From: JAVVHE01 sp032249695
GTDB taxonomy: Bacteria > Pseudomonadota > Alphaproteobacteria > Sphingomonadales > Sphingomonadaceae
Reading direction: 5' to 3'
DNA length: 64,000 nt
Assembly: GCA_032249695.1 (NCBI GenBank)
Contig: JAVVHE010000001.1
Span: 124,001 to 188,000 of the forward strand
The first letter of the stretch is position 1; each line of letters opens with the position of its first letter. Positions 32,830 through 42,206 of the stretch are shown here, in pieces. The notes under the pieces were generated by a model. The model did not search any database. It had not been told where the DNA came from and saw nothing but the letters and a program-made list of their open reading frames with translations. The position numbers were made by a program, and so were the translations under genes.

Positions 32830-34827
32830 GTGAAAATCAGTTCCGTTCTGCGCGCAATGGGCGCGATGATGCTATTATCCGGAACATGCCTGGCACAGTC
32901 CGGTGTGTGGACCGAGGACGCGTCCAGAGACTATTATAACGCAGCCGCCAGATTGCCGTGGGTCACACCGCTGGGCGACTTCGTGCCGACGGCGATCGCT
33001 TCGGTTACTGTGCCGTGGGGTGGGGTCCGCCAGCTCCGGATCGCAGTGCCGCCGCGCAACAACTTCTTCCTGCGGACCGCGAGCAGCGCGTTCGCCAGCT
33101 TTGCCTCGCGCGAAGCGGCCGATCCGAGCCAGCGGCCGGTCCTCGTCGTCAACGGGACGACGATCTACCAGGCGACGCGAGATACCTACATGTCGCCATC
33201 GACCTACCAGTCGCTCGGCACACGGACCGTGCTGCAGGATACCTACGGCATGCTGATCGGCTTCGATGGCTATACGGCGAAGTCCGGCGACACGGTCGAA
33301 CTGCGCGTGACGACCACGAACCAGTATGTCGATGCGCATACGATGCTGGTCTATGACCCGGCACCGGGCGGCATCGTCGGCGGGGGGATTCCGCCGGCAC
33401 CCGCGCCTGCTCCAGCGCCGACTCCGACTCCGGCTCCGACACCTGCTCCCGCGCCAGCACCGGCTCCCGCCCCGGCTCCGGCGCCCACGCCGGCGCCTGC
33501 GCCACCTCCGGCTCCGGCTCCGTCGCCCAGCGGCAGCGCAGCCGGCTACACGGGTGTCTGGCGCGAAGACGCGACCCAAATCTATTACGACAACACGGTG
33601 CGCCTGCCCTGGCGCACGGTCATGGGCGATTACGTGCCGACGCCGATCGGCAGCGCACAGGTCGCATATTCAGGCCGCGCGCAGACGCTCAATCTGATGG
33701 TCACGCCGCGCAAGGACTACTATCTGAAAGCCGACAGCCGCGGCTCAACCCAGATCAACTCGCGCGAGGCCGCCGATCCGAACGCCCGCCCGGTGCTGAT
33801 CGTCAACGGTCGCGACGTCTATCAGGCGACGCGCGACACGTGGTTCGATCCGTCGACCCTCAACCCGCTCGGCACGACGACGCTGATGCGCGACACCTAC
33901 GGCATCCTGGTCGGCTTCGATGGCTACACGCCGCAGCCCGGCGACACGGCGGTGCTGCGGGTAACGACAGGCACGTGGCAATCGAACGAGCACACGCTCA
34001 ATGCCTATGCGCCCGATGTCCGCTTCGTCCCGGCGACGATCCCGTCGGTGACGCAGGACGGCACGGTCGTGTATGAGGTGACCGGGTCGACCGTCGACAC
34101 GCCCTCACCCACGATGCAGATCGCGAACGGCATCGCCAAGTCTACCATCAGCGGCAACGCGACCACCTGGTTCGGCACGGTGCAAGCAATTCCGCCCGCC
34201 GACGAGTATTATGCGACGGTCGTGATCAAGCTGCCGGCCAACTTCCCGAATGATGGCGGCAAGCTGCCCGGACTCGCCAATACCGGGCAGGCGATCAACC
34301 GAACCAATCAGACGCTGATCGTTCAAGGCGTCGACTGCTCGAATGCGGGTTGGGGCGGACGGGTGTCCACCGGCTGCCGCTGGTCCGCGCGCACCGGATG
34401 GAACGGCAACGACGGTTCGCAGGTCGGATTGGCAACCTACTATTATAGCCCGAACAACGGTGATTCATGGGGCAAACTGGATTCCTTCCAGCTCCCCGCA
34501 CCGTCGGGCAAGTGGTTCGCCTATGTCGAGCGCGTCCGCGTCAACACAGTCGGTGAATCCAATGGCATGCTGAGCTACTGGGTCTGCTATAACGGCGGCT
34601 GCACGCCGACCTATCACAATGGCGGTATCATGTGGCGCACGCTCGGCGCACCTCAGACGCAGGTCAGCGAGGCGTGGGTCGATGTCTATTGCGGTGGCAC
34701 GACCTGCGCGACCGCTCCGCTTCCGGCGACGACGGTGTCGTTCAAGCGCATGACTGTGACGAAGGGCCTGCCCGACCTCAGCGCCATCGCCGCCGAAGTC
34801 GCGCAGCTGAACGCATCGGGACAGTAA
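32830..34827 (+). CDS. Large secreted protein with duplicated domain, Pro-Ala linker and lyase-like C-terminal domain
   Basis: The GTG at 32830 has AGGGG just upstream and gives a clean signal peptide ending CLAQS. Two homologous domains (about residues 24-180 and 240-400) share VPTxI, SREAADPxxRPVLxVNG, YQATRDT and DTYG-LxGFDGYT. They are joined by a 45-residue linker made almost wholly of Pro, Ala and Thr. The C-terminal part (about 425-650) contains GGKLPGL (residue 478 on), GCRWSARTGWNGND and a Tyr/Trp-rich beta pattern like jelly-roll polysaccharide lyases of the PL14 type. I infer carbohydrate binding plus possible lyase activity; neither is proven. It interrupts the usual scpB-tatA neighbourhood. 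Confidence 0.72.
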   Translation: MKISSVLRAMGAMMLLSGTCLAQSGVWTEDASRDYYNAAARLPWVTPLGDFVPTAIASVTVPWGGVRQLRIAVPPRNNFFLRTASSAFASFASREAADPSQRPVLVVNGTTIYQATRDTYMSPSTYQSLGTRTVLQDTYGMLIGFDGYTAKSGDTVELRVTTTNQYVDAHTMLVYDPAPGGIVGGGIPPAPAPAPAPTPTPAPTPAPAPAPAPAPAPAPTPAPAPPPAPAPSPSGSAAGYTGVWREDATQIYYDNTVRLPWRTVMGDYVPTPIGSAQVAYSGRAQTLNLMVTPRKDYYLKADSRGSTQINSREAADPNARPVLIVNGRDVYQATRDTWFDPSTLNPLGTTTLMRDTYGILVGFDGYTPQPGDTAVLRVTTGTWQSNEHTLNAYAPDVRFVPATIPSVTQDGTVVYEVTGSTVDTPSPTMQIANGIAKSTISGNATTWFGTVQAIPPADEYYATVVIKLPANFPNDGGKLPGLANTGQAINRTNQTLIVQGVDCSNAGWGGRVSTGCRWSARTGWNGNDGSQVGLATYYYSPNNGDSWGKLDSFQLPAPSGKWFAYVERVRVNTVGESNGMLSYWVCYNGGCTPTYHNGGIMWRTLGAPQTQVSEAWVDVYCGGTTCATAPLPATTVSFKRMTVTKGLPDLSAIAAEVAQLNASGQ

Positions 34828-34833
34828 GCTGGC

Positions 34834-34868
34834 CGGGCCCCCGCCGGTTGCGAGCCGGCGCGGGCCCG
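34834..34868. terminator. Bidirectional hairpin terminator
   Basis: CGGGCCCCCGCCGG (34834-34847) pairs with CCGGCGCGGGCCCG (34855-34868) over 14 bp with one mismatch and a 7-nt loop. It fills the 42-bp gap between the secreted-protein gene and the convergent scpB. Confidence 0.72.
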
Positions 34869-34869
34869 T

Positions 34870-35403
34870 TCAGGCGGCCGGCATATCGGCCGACAGCAGC
34901 CCCGCGGCCTTCAGCTCGCTGAGGTTTGGCAGGTCGCGTCGGCTGCTGAGGCCGAACTGGTCCAGGAACGCGGGCGTGGTTGCGAACTGCATCGGGCGCC
35001 CCGGGCTTTCGCGCCGACCCGCGGTTCGGACCCACCCCGCTTCCAGCAGCTGCCGCAGCGCGCCCTCGGGCGTCGCGACGCCACGGATCTCTTCGATTTC
35101 AGCGCGGCTGACGGGCTCGTGATAGGCGATGATCGCGAGCGTCTCCATCGCCGCGCGCCCAAGCGGACGCGGCGCGTCGCGCATCGTCGTCAGCAGCGGT
35201 GCCAGATCCGGAGCGGTGCGGAAGCTCCAGCCTTCGACCGAGCGCGTCAGCTCGAAACCGCCGCCGCGATGGCGTTCCTCGATCGCTGCGAGACAGGCAC
35301 GCACGTCCGCGTCGGGCAAGCGCTCGGCGAGTTCGGCGTCGCTGAGCGGCACAGCGCTCGCGAACAGCAGCGCCTCGACCGCGCGGATGTCGGCGGCCTT
35401 CAT
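34870..35403 (-). CDS. scpB: Segregation and condensation protein B
   Basis: ScpB binds ScpA and Smc to form the chromosome-condensing complex. The 177-residue protein has two winged-helix domains: MKAADIRAVEALLFASAVPLS and, in the second, MRDAPRPLGRAAMETLAIIAYHEPVSRAEIEEIRGV (in parts), which is the family signature. Its ATG overlaps the scpA stop by four bases. Confidence 0.92.
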   Translation of the reverse strand: MKAADIRAVEALLFASAVPLSDAELAERLPDADVRACLAAIEERHRGGGFELTRSVEGWSFRTAPDLAPLLTTMRDAPRPLGRAAMETLAIIAYHEPVSRAEIEEIRGVATPEGALRQLLEAGWVRTAGRRESPGRPMQFATTPAFLDQFGLSSRRDLPNLSELKAAGLLSADMPAA

Positions 35404-36143
35404 GCGGCGCCCAGTTCGATCGGACCGAACGCCGCGCGCTGGCGCAGCGTCGCGCGGCCCAGCCGTGCCAGCTCCAGCGCGGCGACCAGCAGGCTGGCGT
35501 GCGCACCGCGCAGCAGCACACCGCTCAGCTCTGGCGGCAGGAAGGCCGACAGCTCGGACCACGCCGGCATCTCGCCCATCAGTTCGATCAGACGCTGGCG
35601 CGCAGCTTCGATCGACAGGATCGCGCGGGGGCGGGGCTTGTAGCTGCGGGCAGCGGTGCGCGCACGAACCGCGCCATAGGCTGCGATCAGCTGCGTGAGG
35701 TCGGCCACCGCGCGGCGGTAGAGCCTCACGGTCAGCCCCTCGGGCGCGGCGCGCTGGAACACGTCGCGACCCAGCCGCGGCCGCGCGTCGAGCGTCTGCG
35801 CCGCCTCGCGCATCGCCTCCAGCCGCGCCAGCCGGTGCTTCAGCGCTGCCGCCTGCTCGGCCGCTTCGGGCTGGGGCTCCGGGTCGTCGGGCAGCAGCAG
35901 CCGCGATTTCAAATAGGCAAGCCACGCAGCCATCACGAGATAGTCCGCCGCCACCTCCAGCCGCGGCTGCGCTGCTGCGATGAACGCCAGATACTGATCG
36001 ACGAGCGCAACGATCGAAATCTCTGCGAGGTCGACCTTCTGCCGCCGCGCGAGATCCAGCAGCAGATCGAGCGGCCCCTCGAAGCGCCCCAGCGCGACCG
36101 TCAGCGCGTGCGGCTGGCCATGTGGCTGGGGAACGTGGAGCAT
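35400..36143 (-). CDS. scpA: Segregation and condensation protein A
   Basis: ScpA is the kleisin of the bacterial Smc complex. FEGPLDLLLDLARRQKVDLAEISI at residues 21-44 is the conserved N-terminal kleisin block. YLVMAAWLAYLKSRLLLPDD follows, and the C-terminal winged helix includes ELSGVLLRGAHASLLVAALELARLG. The length of 247 is standard. It is co-transcribed with scpB. Confidence 0.92.
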   Translation of the reverse strand: MLHVPQPHGQPHALTVALGRFEGPLDLLLDLARRQKVDLAEISIVALVDQYLAFIAAAQPRLEVAADYLVMAAWLAYLKSRLLLPDDPEPQPEAAEQAAALKHRLARLEAMREAAQTLDARPRLGRDVFQRAAPEGLTVRLYRRAVADLTQLIAAYGAVRARTAARSYKPRPRAILSIEAARQRLIELMGEMPAWSELSAFLPPELSGVLLRGAHASLLVAALELARLGRATLRQRAAFGPIELGAA

Positions 36144-36213
36144 GGCCGCAACGGTTGCCGCCCACGCCCCGGCCGGGCAAGCGCCCGCTGACGAAAGCTG
36201 GGGACGACGCGGA

Positions 36214-36289
<76 letters not shown>

Positions 36290-36341
36290 ACGCGCGCGGC
36301 GGCCGCGGGAGCGGCGCATTTGGCGGAGCAGCCCCTCGCCG

Positions 36342-37478
36342 TCAATAGGCAGGCGCCAGTCCGCCCACCAGCGCGCGGTGACGATCGCGCGCGACGCTCA
36401 TCAGGATGGCGACCAGCGTCAGCACGGTCAGCATTGCCGACCCGCCATAGCTGAACAGCGGCAGCGGGATGCCCACCACTGGCGCCAGCCCCAGCACCAT
36501 CAGCATGTTGATCGCCACGTAGAAGAACAGCGTGCAGGTAAGCCCGCCGGCTGTCAGCCGCGCGAAGGTCGATTTGGCGGTGACCGCGACCGACATGCCC
36601 CACGCCAGCACGACGCCATAGCAGGTCAGCAGGAAAACGCCGCCCACGACACCCCACTCCTCCATCATGGTTGCAAGGATGAAGTCGGTCTGGTGCTCGG
36701 GGATATATTCCAGATGGGCCTGGCTGCCGTTCAGGAAGCCCTTGCCGAACAGCCCGCCCGATCCGATCGCGATCTTCGACTGGGTGATGTGATAGCCCGC
36801 TCCGAGCGGATCGGCTTCGGGATTGAGGAAGATCTCGACGCGCTTGCGCTGATAGCCGTGGAGGTGATTGAACGCGACGGGGAGGGCGACCGCGCCGACG
36901 AGCGCGACAAGCCCGAACCAGCGAAGCGGCAGCCCGGCGAGGAACATCACGATCGCCCCACCCGCCATGATCGACGTCGCCGTGCCCAGATCGGGCTGCA
37001 GGATGACCAGCGCGCCCGGCACCAGCGTCAGCAGCAATGCCGGGATCAGCGCAGGGATGGTGCGAAGCGCCGGGCGCGGCAGCTGGTGGTAGTAGCGTGC
37101 CAGCACCAGCACGATGGCGATCTTCATCAGCTCGGACGGTTGCAGCCGCATCACACCCAGCTCGAGCCAGCGTCCGCCGCCCTTCTTGATGACGCCGACG
37201 AGCTCGACCCCGAACAGAAGCGCCAGCACGCAGAAATAGATCAGCCACGCGTGTTTCAGCCAGAAGTCCATCGGCAGCCGTGACAGCGCCAGCATCCAGA
37301 TGAAGATCACCGCAAACTTCAGGCCCTGGCTCAGCGCCCACGGTTTGATCGAGCCGCCCGCCGCCGAATACAGCACCACCAGCCCGAAGCCGTTCAGCAG
37401 CAGGATCGCCAGCAGCACGCGCCACGGGATCGCTGCCAGCCAGGGGCGCAGCGCTGGATCGGCGGCCTGCGCGACCAT
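36342..37478 (-). CDS. rodA: Rod shape-determining peptidoglycan polymerase RodA
   Basis: RodA is the SEDS-family glycosyltransferase of the elongasome. The 378-residue protein has about ten helices. Signature regions are KKGGGRWLELGVMRLQPSELMKI, LQPDLGTATSIM with the catalytic-type Asp loop and, near the end, GIPLPLFSYGGSAMLTVLTLVAILMS (in parts). It lies 3 bp after mrdA at the end of the mre operon. Confidence 0.94.
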   Translation of the reverse strand: MVAQAADPALRPWLAAIPWRVLLAILLLNGFGLVVLYSAAGGSIKPWALSQGLKFAVIFIWMLALSRLPMDFWLKHAWLIYFCVLALLFGVELVGVIKKGGGRWLELGVMRLQPSELMKIAIVLVLARYYHQLPRPALRTIPALIPALLLTLVPGALVILQPDLGTATSIMAGGAIVMFLAGLPLRWFGLVALVGAVALPVAFNHLHGYQRKRVEIFLNPEADPLGAGYHITQSKIAIGSGGLFGKGFLNGSQAHLEYIPEHQTDFILATMMEEWGVVGGVFLLTCYGVVLAWGMSVAVTAKSTFARLTAGGLTCTLFFYVAINMLMVLGLAPVVGIPLPLFSYGGSAMLTVLTLVAILMSVARDRHRALVGGLAPAY

Positions 37479-37481
37479 CGC

Positions 37482-39446
37482 CTAGGTCCGGATCGCCGCG
37501 CGCGGCGCGTTGGCCGTTGCCGCCGCCGCAGCTGGATCGGCGGCCTGCGCAGCCGCGGCAGAGCGGGCGGCTTCCTGCGCGCGCTCCAAGGCCTTCAGCC
37601 GCGCGGCCTCCTTGCGCGTCTGCTCGGCGAAGCCCTCCTCGGCCTTGGCGAGGTTCGCCATCGCCACCTCCTGATCGTAGAGGAAGGTGATCGCATCGGC
37701 CGCGATCGGCGCGCAGACGGTGCCGCCGTGGCCGCCATGCTCGACGATGATCGAGACCGCGTAGCGCGGATTGTCGGCAGGCGCGTAGCAGACGAACAGC
37801 GCGTGATCGCGCAACTTCCAGGGCGTCGCGGACTCGCTGCGGCGCTTGCCGCCGTTCATGCCGATCACCTGCGCGGTGCCGGTCTTGCCCGCCATGCGCA
37901 CGTCGATCTTCAGCTTGGCGCGATGCGCGGTGCCGCCGGCGCCGTTGACCACGGCCTCCATCCCCTGACGCACCAGGCCCAGATAATCGGCCGGCAGCGC
38001 CATCGGAGCGAAGCCGGGCTGCGTCCCCTCGACGATCAGCCGCGGCTGCACCTGCAGCCCGCTTGCCACGCGCGCAGTCATCACCGCCAGTTGCAGCGGG
38101 TTCGCCAGCACATAGCCCTGCCCGATCGCGCAGCTGAGCGTCTCACCCGGCAGCCATGGCTTGTGATAGCGTTCCTCCTTCCAGGCGGGGCTGGGAACGA
38201 TGCCACTCCGCTGGCTGGGCATCGGCAGCTCGAACTTGCCGCCCAGCCCGAACTGCTTTGCGGCACGCGCGATCGCGTCCATGCCCGCCAGCCGCCCGAA
38301 ATGATAGAAATACACGTCGCAGCTTTTGGTCAGGCCGGGAACCAGGTCCACACGGCCATGTCCACGCCGGAGATGGCAGTGGAACACATGACCGCCGAAG
38401 CTGTAGCCGCCGCGGCAGACGATGCCCGCCTTGGGGTCGATGCCGCTATCCAGGATCGCAAGGCTCGTCATCGGCTTGAAGGTCGACCCCGGCGGGTATG
38501 CGGCGTTGATCGTCTTGTTGAGCAGCGGATGCTTGTCGTCGGCCTGCAGCGCCGCCCACTGGTCGCGTCCAACCTTTACCGAAAACACGTTCGGATCGAA
38601 CGCGGGCAGCGACACCTGCGCCAGGATGTCTCCGGTCAGCACGTCCATCACCACCACGCTCGCCGATTGGGGGCCGATACGGCGGGCGATAAAGTCCTGA
38701 AAGTCGCGGTTGATGGTGAGCTTGACCGTCTCGCCGGGGGTGTCCGGAAGGCTTGCAAGTGTGCGAACGGGGCGCCCTTTGGCAGTTACAACCTCGCGTT
38801 TGGCACCCGGTTTGCCGCGCAGACGCGCGTCCAGGATGCGCTCAACACCATCTTTTCCAACCTTGAAGCCGGGCAGAAGCAGCAGTTTGTCCTTGGTTCT
38901 CGCATATTCGGCGGGGCCGGGCTTGGCGACATAGCCCAGCAGATGCGCGTAGGCGGTGCCGTTCGCATAGGCGCGGCTGAACCCGCGTACCGGTGCCACC
39001 CCGGGCAATTCGGGTAGGCGGACGTTGACCGCGGCGAAAACCTCCCACGGCAGGTCCTCCATAATCGCGATCGGGATGTAGCCTGGCTGGCTCGCGGCAG
39101 CCTGGCGAATCCGCGTTACCTCCTCAGGCGCGAGCGGCACGATGCGGTTGATCGCGGCGAGCGTGCCGTCGAGGTCGGGCGTGTCGTCGGGAGTCAACTC
39201 CAGCCGGTAATCGGGGCGATTATAGGCCAGGGGCTTGCCGAACCGGTCGACGATCCAGCCCCGCCGCGGCGCGATCAACCGCAGCGCCACGCGGTTCTGC
39301 TCGGCCGCGAGCTTGTATTTGTCGCCTTCCCTGACCGTCAGCCACCACATGCGACCGACGAGCGCCAGGCCGACAGCAGCCTGCCCCGCGCCGAGCAGTA
39401 ACGCTCGCCGCGTAAAGCGCATCTCCTGTTCCGCCTCGCTCCTCAT
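37482..39446 (-). CDS. mrdA: Penicillin-binding protein 2 (elongasome transpeptidase)
   Basis: This class B penicillin-binding protein of 654 residues has a membrane anchor (ALLLGAGQAAVGLALVGRMWW), a pedestal domain beginning APRRGWIVDRFGKPLAYN, and the transpeptidase domain. The latter has the active Ser in PPGSTFKPMTS (about residue 320), SxN-like SCDVYFYHFG and KTGTAQV (about residue 520). The C-terminus is Ala-rich and low complexity. The ATG at 39446 overlaps the mreD stop (ATGA). It crosslinks peptidoglycan with RodA and MreC. Confidence 0.93.
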   Translation of the reverse strand: MRSEAEQEMRFTRRALLLGAGQAAVGLALVGRMWWLTVREGDKYKLAAEQNRVALRLIAPRRGWIVDRFGKPLAYNRPDYRLELTPDDTPDLDGTLAAINRIVPLAPEEVTRIRQAAASQPGYIPIAIMEDLPWEVFAAVNVRLPELPGVAPVRGFSRAYANGTAYAHLLGYVAKPGPAEYARTKDKLLLLPGFKVGKDGVERILDARLRGKPGAKREVVTAKGRPVRTLASLPDTPGETVKLTINRDFQDFIARRIGPQSASVVVMDVLTGDILAQVSLPAFDPNVFSVKVGRDQWAALQADDKHPLLNKTINAAYPPGSTFKPMTSLAILDSGIDPKAGIVCRGGYSFGGHVFHCHLRRGHGRVDLVPGLTKSCDVYFYHFGRLAGMDAIARAAKQFGLGGKFELPMPSQRSGIVPSPAWKEERYHKPWLPGETLSCAIGQGYVLANPLQLAVMTARVASGLQVQPRLIVEGTQPGFAPMALPADYLGLVRQGMEAVVNGAGGTAHRAKLKIDVRMAGKTGTAQVIGMNGGKRRSESATPWKLRDHALFVCYAPADNPRYAVSIIVEHGGHGGTVCAPIAADAITFLYDQEVAMANLAKAEEGFAEQTRKEAARLKALERAQEAARSAAAAQAADPAAAAATANAPRAAIRT

Positions 39447-39967
39447 GCGCGCAGGATCAGCTTTCCGTACAACCAGGCGGATGTGCGCGTGACAGCGGGC
39501 ACCAGCGCCCATGTCGCGAGCCATTGCGGCCACGGCATCGCGGTCGGGCGCGCCAACCCGCCGAGCACGGCTAGTTCCGTCCGTGTTGCCAGATACAGCG
39601 CGATAATCCCCCCCGCCAGCGCCCAGTCCTCCAGCGGCGAACGCGGAGCGATGCGCCGCACTCCGCGCGGCAGCAGCAGCGCGGTCAGCGCGAGGAGCGA
39701 CGCCTCCACGCCGAGCACGCCCGCGGTGACGAGATCGGTGGCAACGCCGATCCCGAGCGCCAGCGCAGGCGGCATCAGCCGCGGCTGGTAATAGGCCCAG
39801 ACGCCGACGATCAGCAGCGTGCAGTGGGGCGCGAACGGCAACGGCGCGAGCATCGGCGCCGCCATCAGCACCAGCCCGACGAGCGCCATCGCCCCCGGCA
39901 GCAGCAGCGCCCGCCCCGCCCCTGCCCGCGGCGGTGCTTCGCCAAGATCGAGCTCCGTGCCGTTCAT
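39443..39967 (-). CDS. mreD: Rod shape-determining protein MreD
   Basis: The 174-residue integral membrane protein has about five helices (LLLPGAMALVGLVLMAAPMLA, LLIVGVWAYYQPRLMPPALALGIGVATDLVTAGVLGVEASL in parts). The YxxPxLxPP and G-DL-TGxxLG-type blocks are typical of MreD. The gene sits between mreC and mrdA with overlapping ends on both sides, which makes the assignment firm despite low sequence conservation. Confidence 0.88.
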   Translation of the reverse strand: MNGTELDLGEAPPRAGAGRALLLPGAMALVGLVLMAAPMLAPLPFAPHCTLLIVGVWAYYQPRLMPPALALGIGVATDLVTAGVLGVEASLLALTALLLPRGVRRIAPRSPLEDWALAGGIIALYLATRTELAVLGGLARPTAMPWPQWLATWALVPAVTRTSAWLYGKLILRA

Positions 39968-40992
39968 CGCGGCGCTCCGGATCGCGCTCGCGCTGTGCCG
40001 CCGGGCGGAGGAGCAGCTGGGTCGGCCGTTGCGCGCGCGCCCGCCTCCTTCTCGGCCGCGGCCTTTGCAGCCGCAGCGCGCGCTGCGGCCTCGGCCGCGA
40101 CCTGATCGGGGGGTGGCGGCCCGCCGACCACGCCAGTCGGTGGCGGCAGATAGCGGTCTTCGATCACCACGAAGCCCAGCGTTGACGGCCGCGCGAACGG
40201 CCGCAGCACCGCCCGGTCGCCCTCCAGCCGCACGATCGTGCCCACCGCGACGTCGGGCGGGAACAGCCCGCCCTCCCCGCTGGTGTAAAGGCGGTCGCCG
40301 ATACGCGCCGCGGACTTGAGGTCGGCGACGGACACGAACTCGATCGCTGCCTCGCCCTGCCCGACGCCCGCCAGCAGTCCGGTTGCGCCCGTCCGCGCCA
40401 CGCGCACCGGCACGCGGCTTTCGGGGTCGGTCAGCAGCAGCACGCGCGCTGCCCGCGCTCCAACATCGGTCACGCGTCCCAATAGCCCCTCGCTGGTGAG
40501 CACAGGCTGACCGGGTGCTATCCCGTCGCGCGCACCGGCGCTGATGACCGCGGTTTCGCTGACGCCCGCAGGCGATCCGCCGGCGATCCGCGCCACCGCA
40601 ATCCGCGTGCGCCCCGGCTCGGTCAGCTTCAGCATCGCCTTCAGCCGCGCATTCTCGGCCGCAAGCGCGTCGGCGCGCTGGGCTTCGCGGCGCAGCGCCG
40701 TGTTCTCGGCCGTCAGCCGCCGGTTGCGGCTGATCGCTCCGAAATATCCCGATATGTCCTCGGCCGCGCCCTGCACTGCGCTCACCGGCCCGCGTGTCAG
40801 GCCCCAGAACGGAGCGGTGGCGTCCAGCGCGCCGCCGCGCAGCCGATCGAGATGCAAACCGCCATAACGCTGCGCGATCAGCAGGCCGAAGCCTGCCACC
40901 ACCGCCACCACACCCAATGCGAACGAAGCCGCGCGCGCGCGGATCTCGCGCCGCGCCTGCCCAGCCCTAGGCCGCGCCCCAGCCCACACCAT
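39964..40992 (-). CDS. mreC: Rod shape-determining protein MreC
   Basis: The 342-residue bitopic protein has a membrane helix near residues 22-45 (FALGVVAVVAGFGLLIAQRYG), a coiled coil (RNRRLTAENTALRREAQRADALAAENARLKAML, in parts) and the two beta-barrel domains with ARIAGGSPAGVSETAVISAG and GQPVLTSEGLLGRVTDVG. A long Ala/Pro tail is probably disordered. It activates PBP2 in the elongasome. Confidence 0.92.
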   Translation of the reverse strand: MVWAGARPRAGQARREIRARAASFALGVVAVVAGFGLLIAQRYGGLHLDRLRGGALDATAPFWGLTRGPVSAVQGAAEDISGYFGAISRNRRLTAENTALRREAQRADALAAENARLKAMLKLTEPGRTRIAVARIAGGSPAGVSETAVISAGARDGIAPGQPVLTSEGLLGRVTDVGARAARVLLLTDPESRVPVRVARTGATGLLAGVGQGEAAIEFVSVADLKSAARIGDRLYTSGEGGLFPPDVAVGTIVRLEGDRAVLRPFARPSTLGFVVIEDRYLPPPTGVVGGPPPPDQVAAEAAARAAAAKAAAEKEAGARATADPAAPPPGGTARARSGAPR

Positions 40993-41015
40993 GCGCCCTC
41001 CCCCTTGCGAGCGCC

Positions 41016-42053
41016 TCAGCCGGTGGTCAGCACGCCGCGAAACACCTCGTCTTCAAGCGCGCGACCGGTCCCGAGCGCGACACAGGTCAGCGGGTCGTCG
41101 GCAATGGTGACGTGGAGGCCCGTTGCGTCCTTCAGCACTTGGTCGATGCCGTCAAGCAGCGCGCCACCGCCCGTCAGCACGATGCCCTGGTCGACGATAT
41201 CGGCCGCAAGCTCGGGCGCGGTGTTCTCCAGCGCCAGCCGCACGGCTTCGACAATGGCCGCGACGGGCTCGGAGAGCGCATCGGCAATCTGCGCCTGGTT
41301 GATCGAGACTTCCTTTGGAATGCCGTTCAGAAGATCGCGGCCTTTCACGTCCATCAGACGCCCGATCCCGTCTTCGGGCATGACCGCGGTGCCGATCTCC
41401 TTCTTGATCCGTTCGGCGGTCGCCTCGCCGATCAGCAGGTTATAGTTGCGCCGAACAAAGCTGACGATGGCCTCGTCCATCTTGTCGCCACCGACGCGAA
41501 CGCTCGACGTGTAGGCGATGCCGCGCAACGACAGCACCGCGACTTCGGTGGTGCCGCCCCCGATGTCGACGACCATCGAGCCTACCGGCTCGGTGACCGG
41601 CATGCCGGCGCCGATCGCGGCAGCCATCGGCTCCTCAATCAGATAGACCTGGCTCGCGCCTGCGTTCGATGCAGCATCGCGAATGGCGCGTCGCTCAACC
41701 TTCGTGCTGCCCGATGGTACGCAAACGACAATCTGGGGCGAGCGCCAACTTTGCCGGCCGTGCACCTTCTTGATGAAATAGGTGATCATCTCCTCGGCAA
41801 CTTCGATGTCTGCAATCACCCCGTCGCGCAACGGCCGGATTGCTTCGATATTGCCGGGCGTCCGGCCCATCATCACCTTGGCTTCGTTGCCGACCGCGCG
41901 CACGACTGTGCGGCCATTGACCATCTCGCGCGCCACAACCGACGGCTCGTTCAGCACGATGCCGCGCCCACGCACGTACACGAGCGTATTGGCGGTGCCG
42001 AGATCGATCGCCATGTCCTGGCTGATCATGTTGAACAAGCGACTGAAGAACAT
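41016..42053 (-). CDS. mreB: Rod shape-determining protein MreB
   Basis: The bacterial actin of 345 residues has ATP-binding motifs DLGTANTLVYVRGRGIVLNEPSVVA (in parts), MVVDIGGGTTEVAVLSL and IVLTGGGALLDGIDQVL. It is the first gene of the operon mreB-mreC-mreD-mrdA-rodA, with the promoter presumably in 42054-42206. Presence of the full set predicts a rod-shaped cell. Confidence 0.96.
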   Translation of the reverse strand: MFFSRLFNMISQDMAIDLGTANTLVYVRGRGIVLNEPSVVAREMVNGRTVVRAVGNEAKVMMGRTPGNIEAIRPLRDGVIADIEVAEEMITYFIKKVHGRQSWRSPQIVVCVPSGSTKVERRAIRDAASNAGASQVYLIEEPMAAAIGAGMPVTEPVGSMVVDIGGGTTEVAVLSLRGIAYTSSVRVGGDKMDEAIVSFVRRNYNLLIGEATAERIKKEIGTAVMPEDGIGRLMDVKGRDLLNGIPKEVSINQAQIADALSEPVAAIVEAVRLALENTAPELAADIVDQGIVLTGGGALLDGIDQVLKDATGLHVTIADDPLTCVALGTGRALEDEVFRGVLTTG

Positions 42054-42206
42054 CCGTGTCCGTGGGCGTTTGGGCGTCTAGGCCGATGATCGGAAGACTG
42101 TGTCGCGGCTACTCTCCGTGACCAGCCGCGCTCCTGCAACAGCGCCATTCGGGGGTAAATACAAGGGGCGGGAGCGGAATAATCCGGGCGACGCGCCCGA
42201 GGCGGT

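Noticed and set aside
33391..33527. Apparent tandem DNA repeat that might be taken for a CRISPR or satellite
   Set aside because: It is the coding sequence of a Pro-Ala-Thr protein linker with irregular codon-level repetition and no spacer structure.
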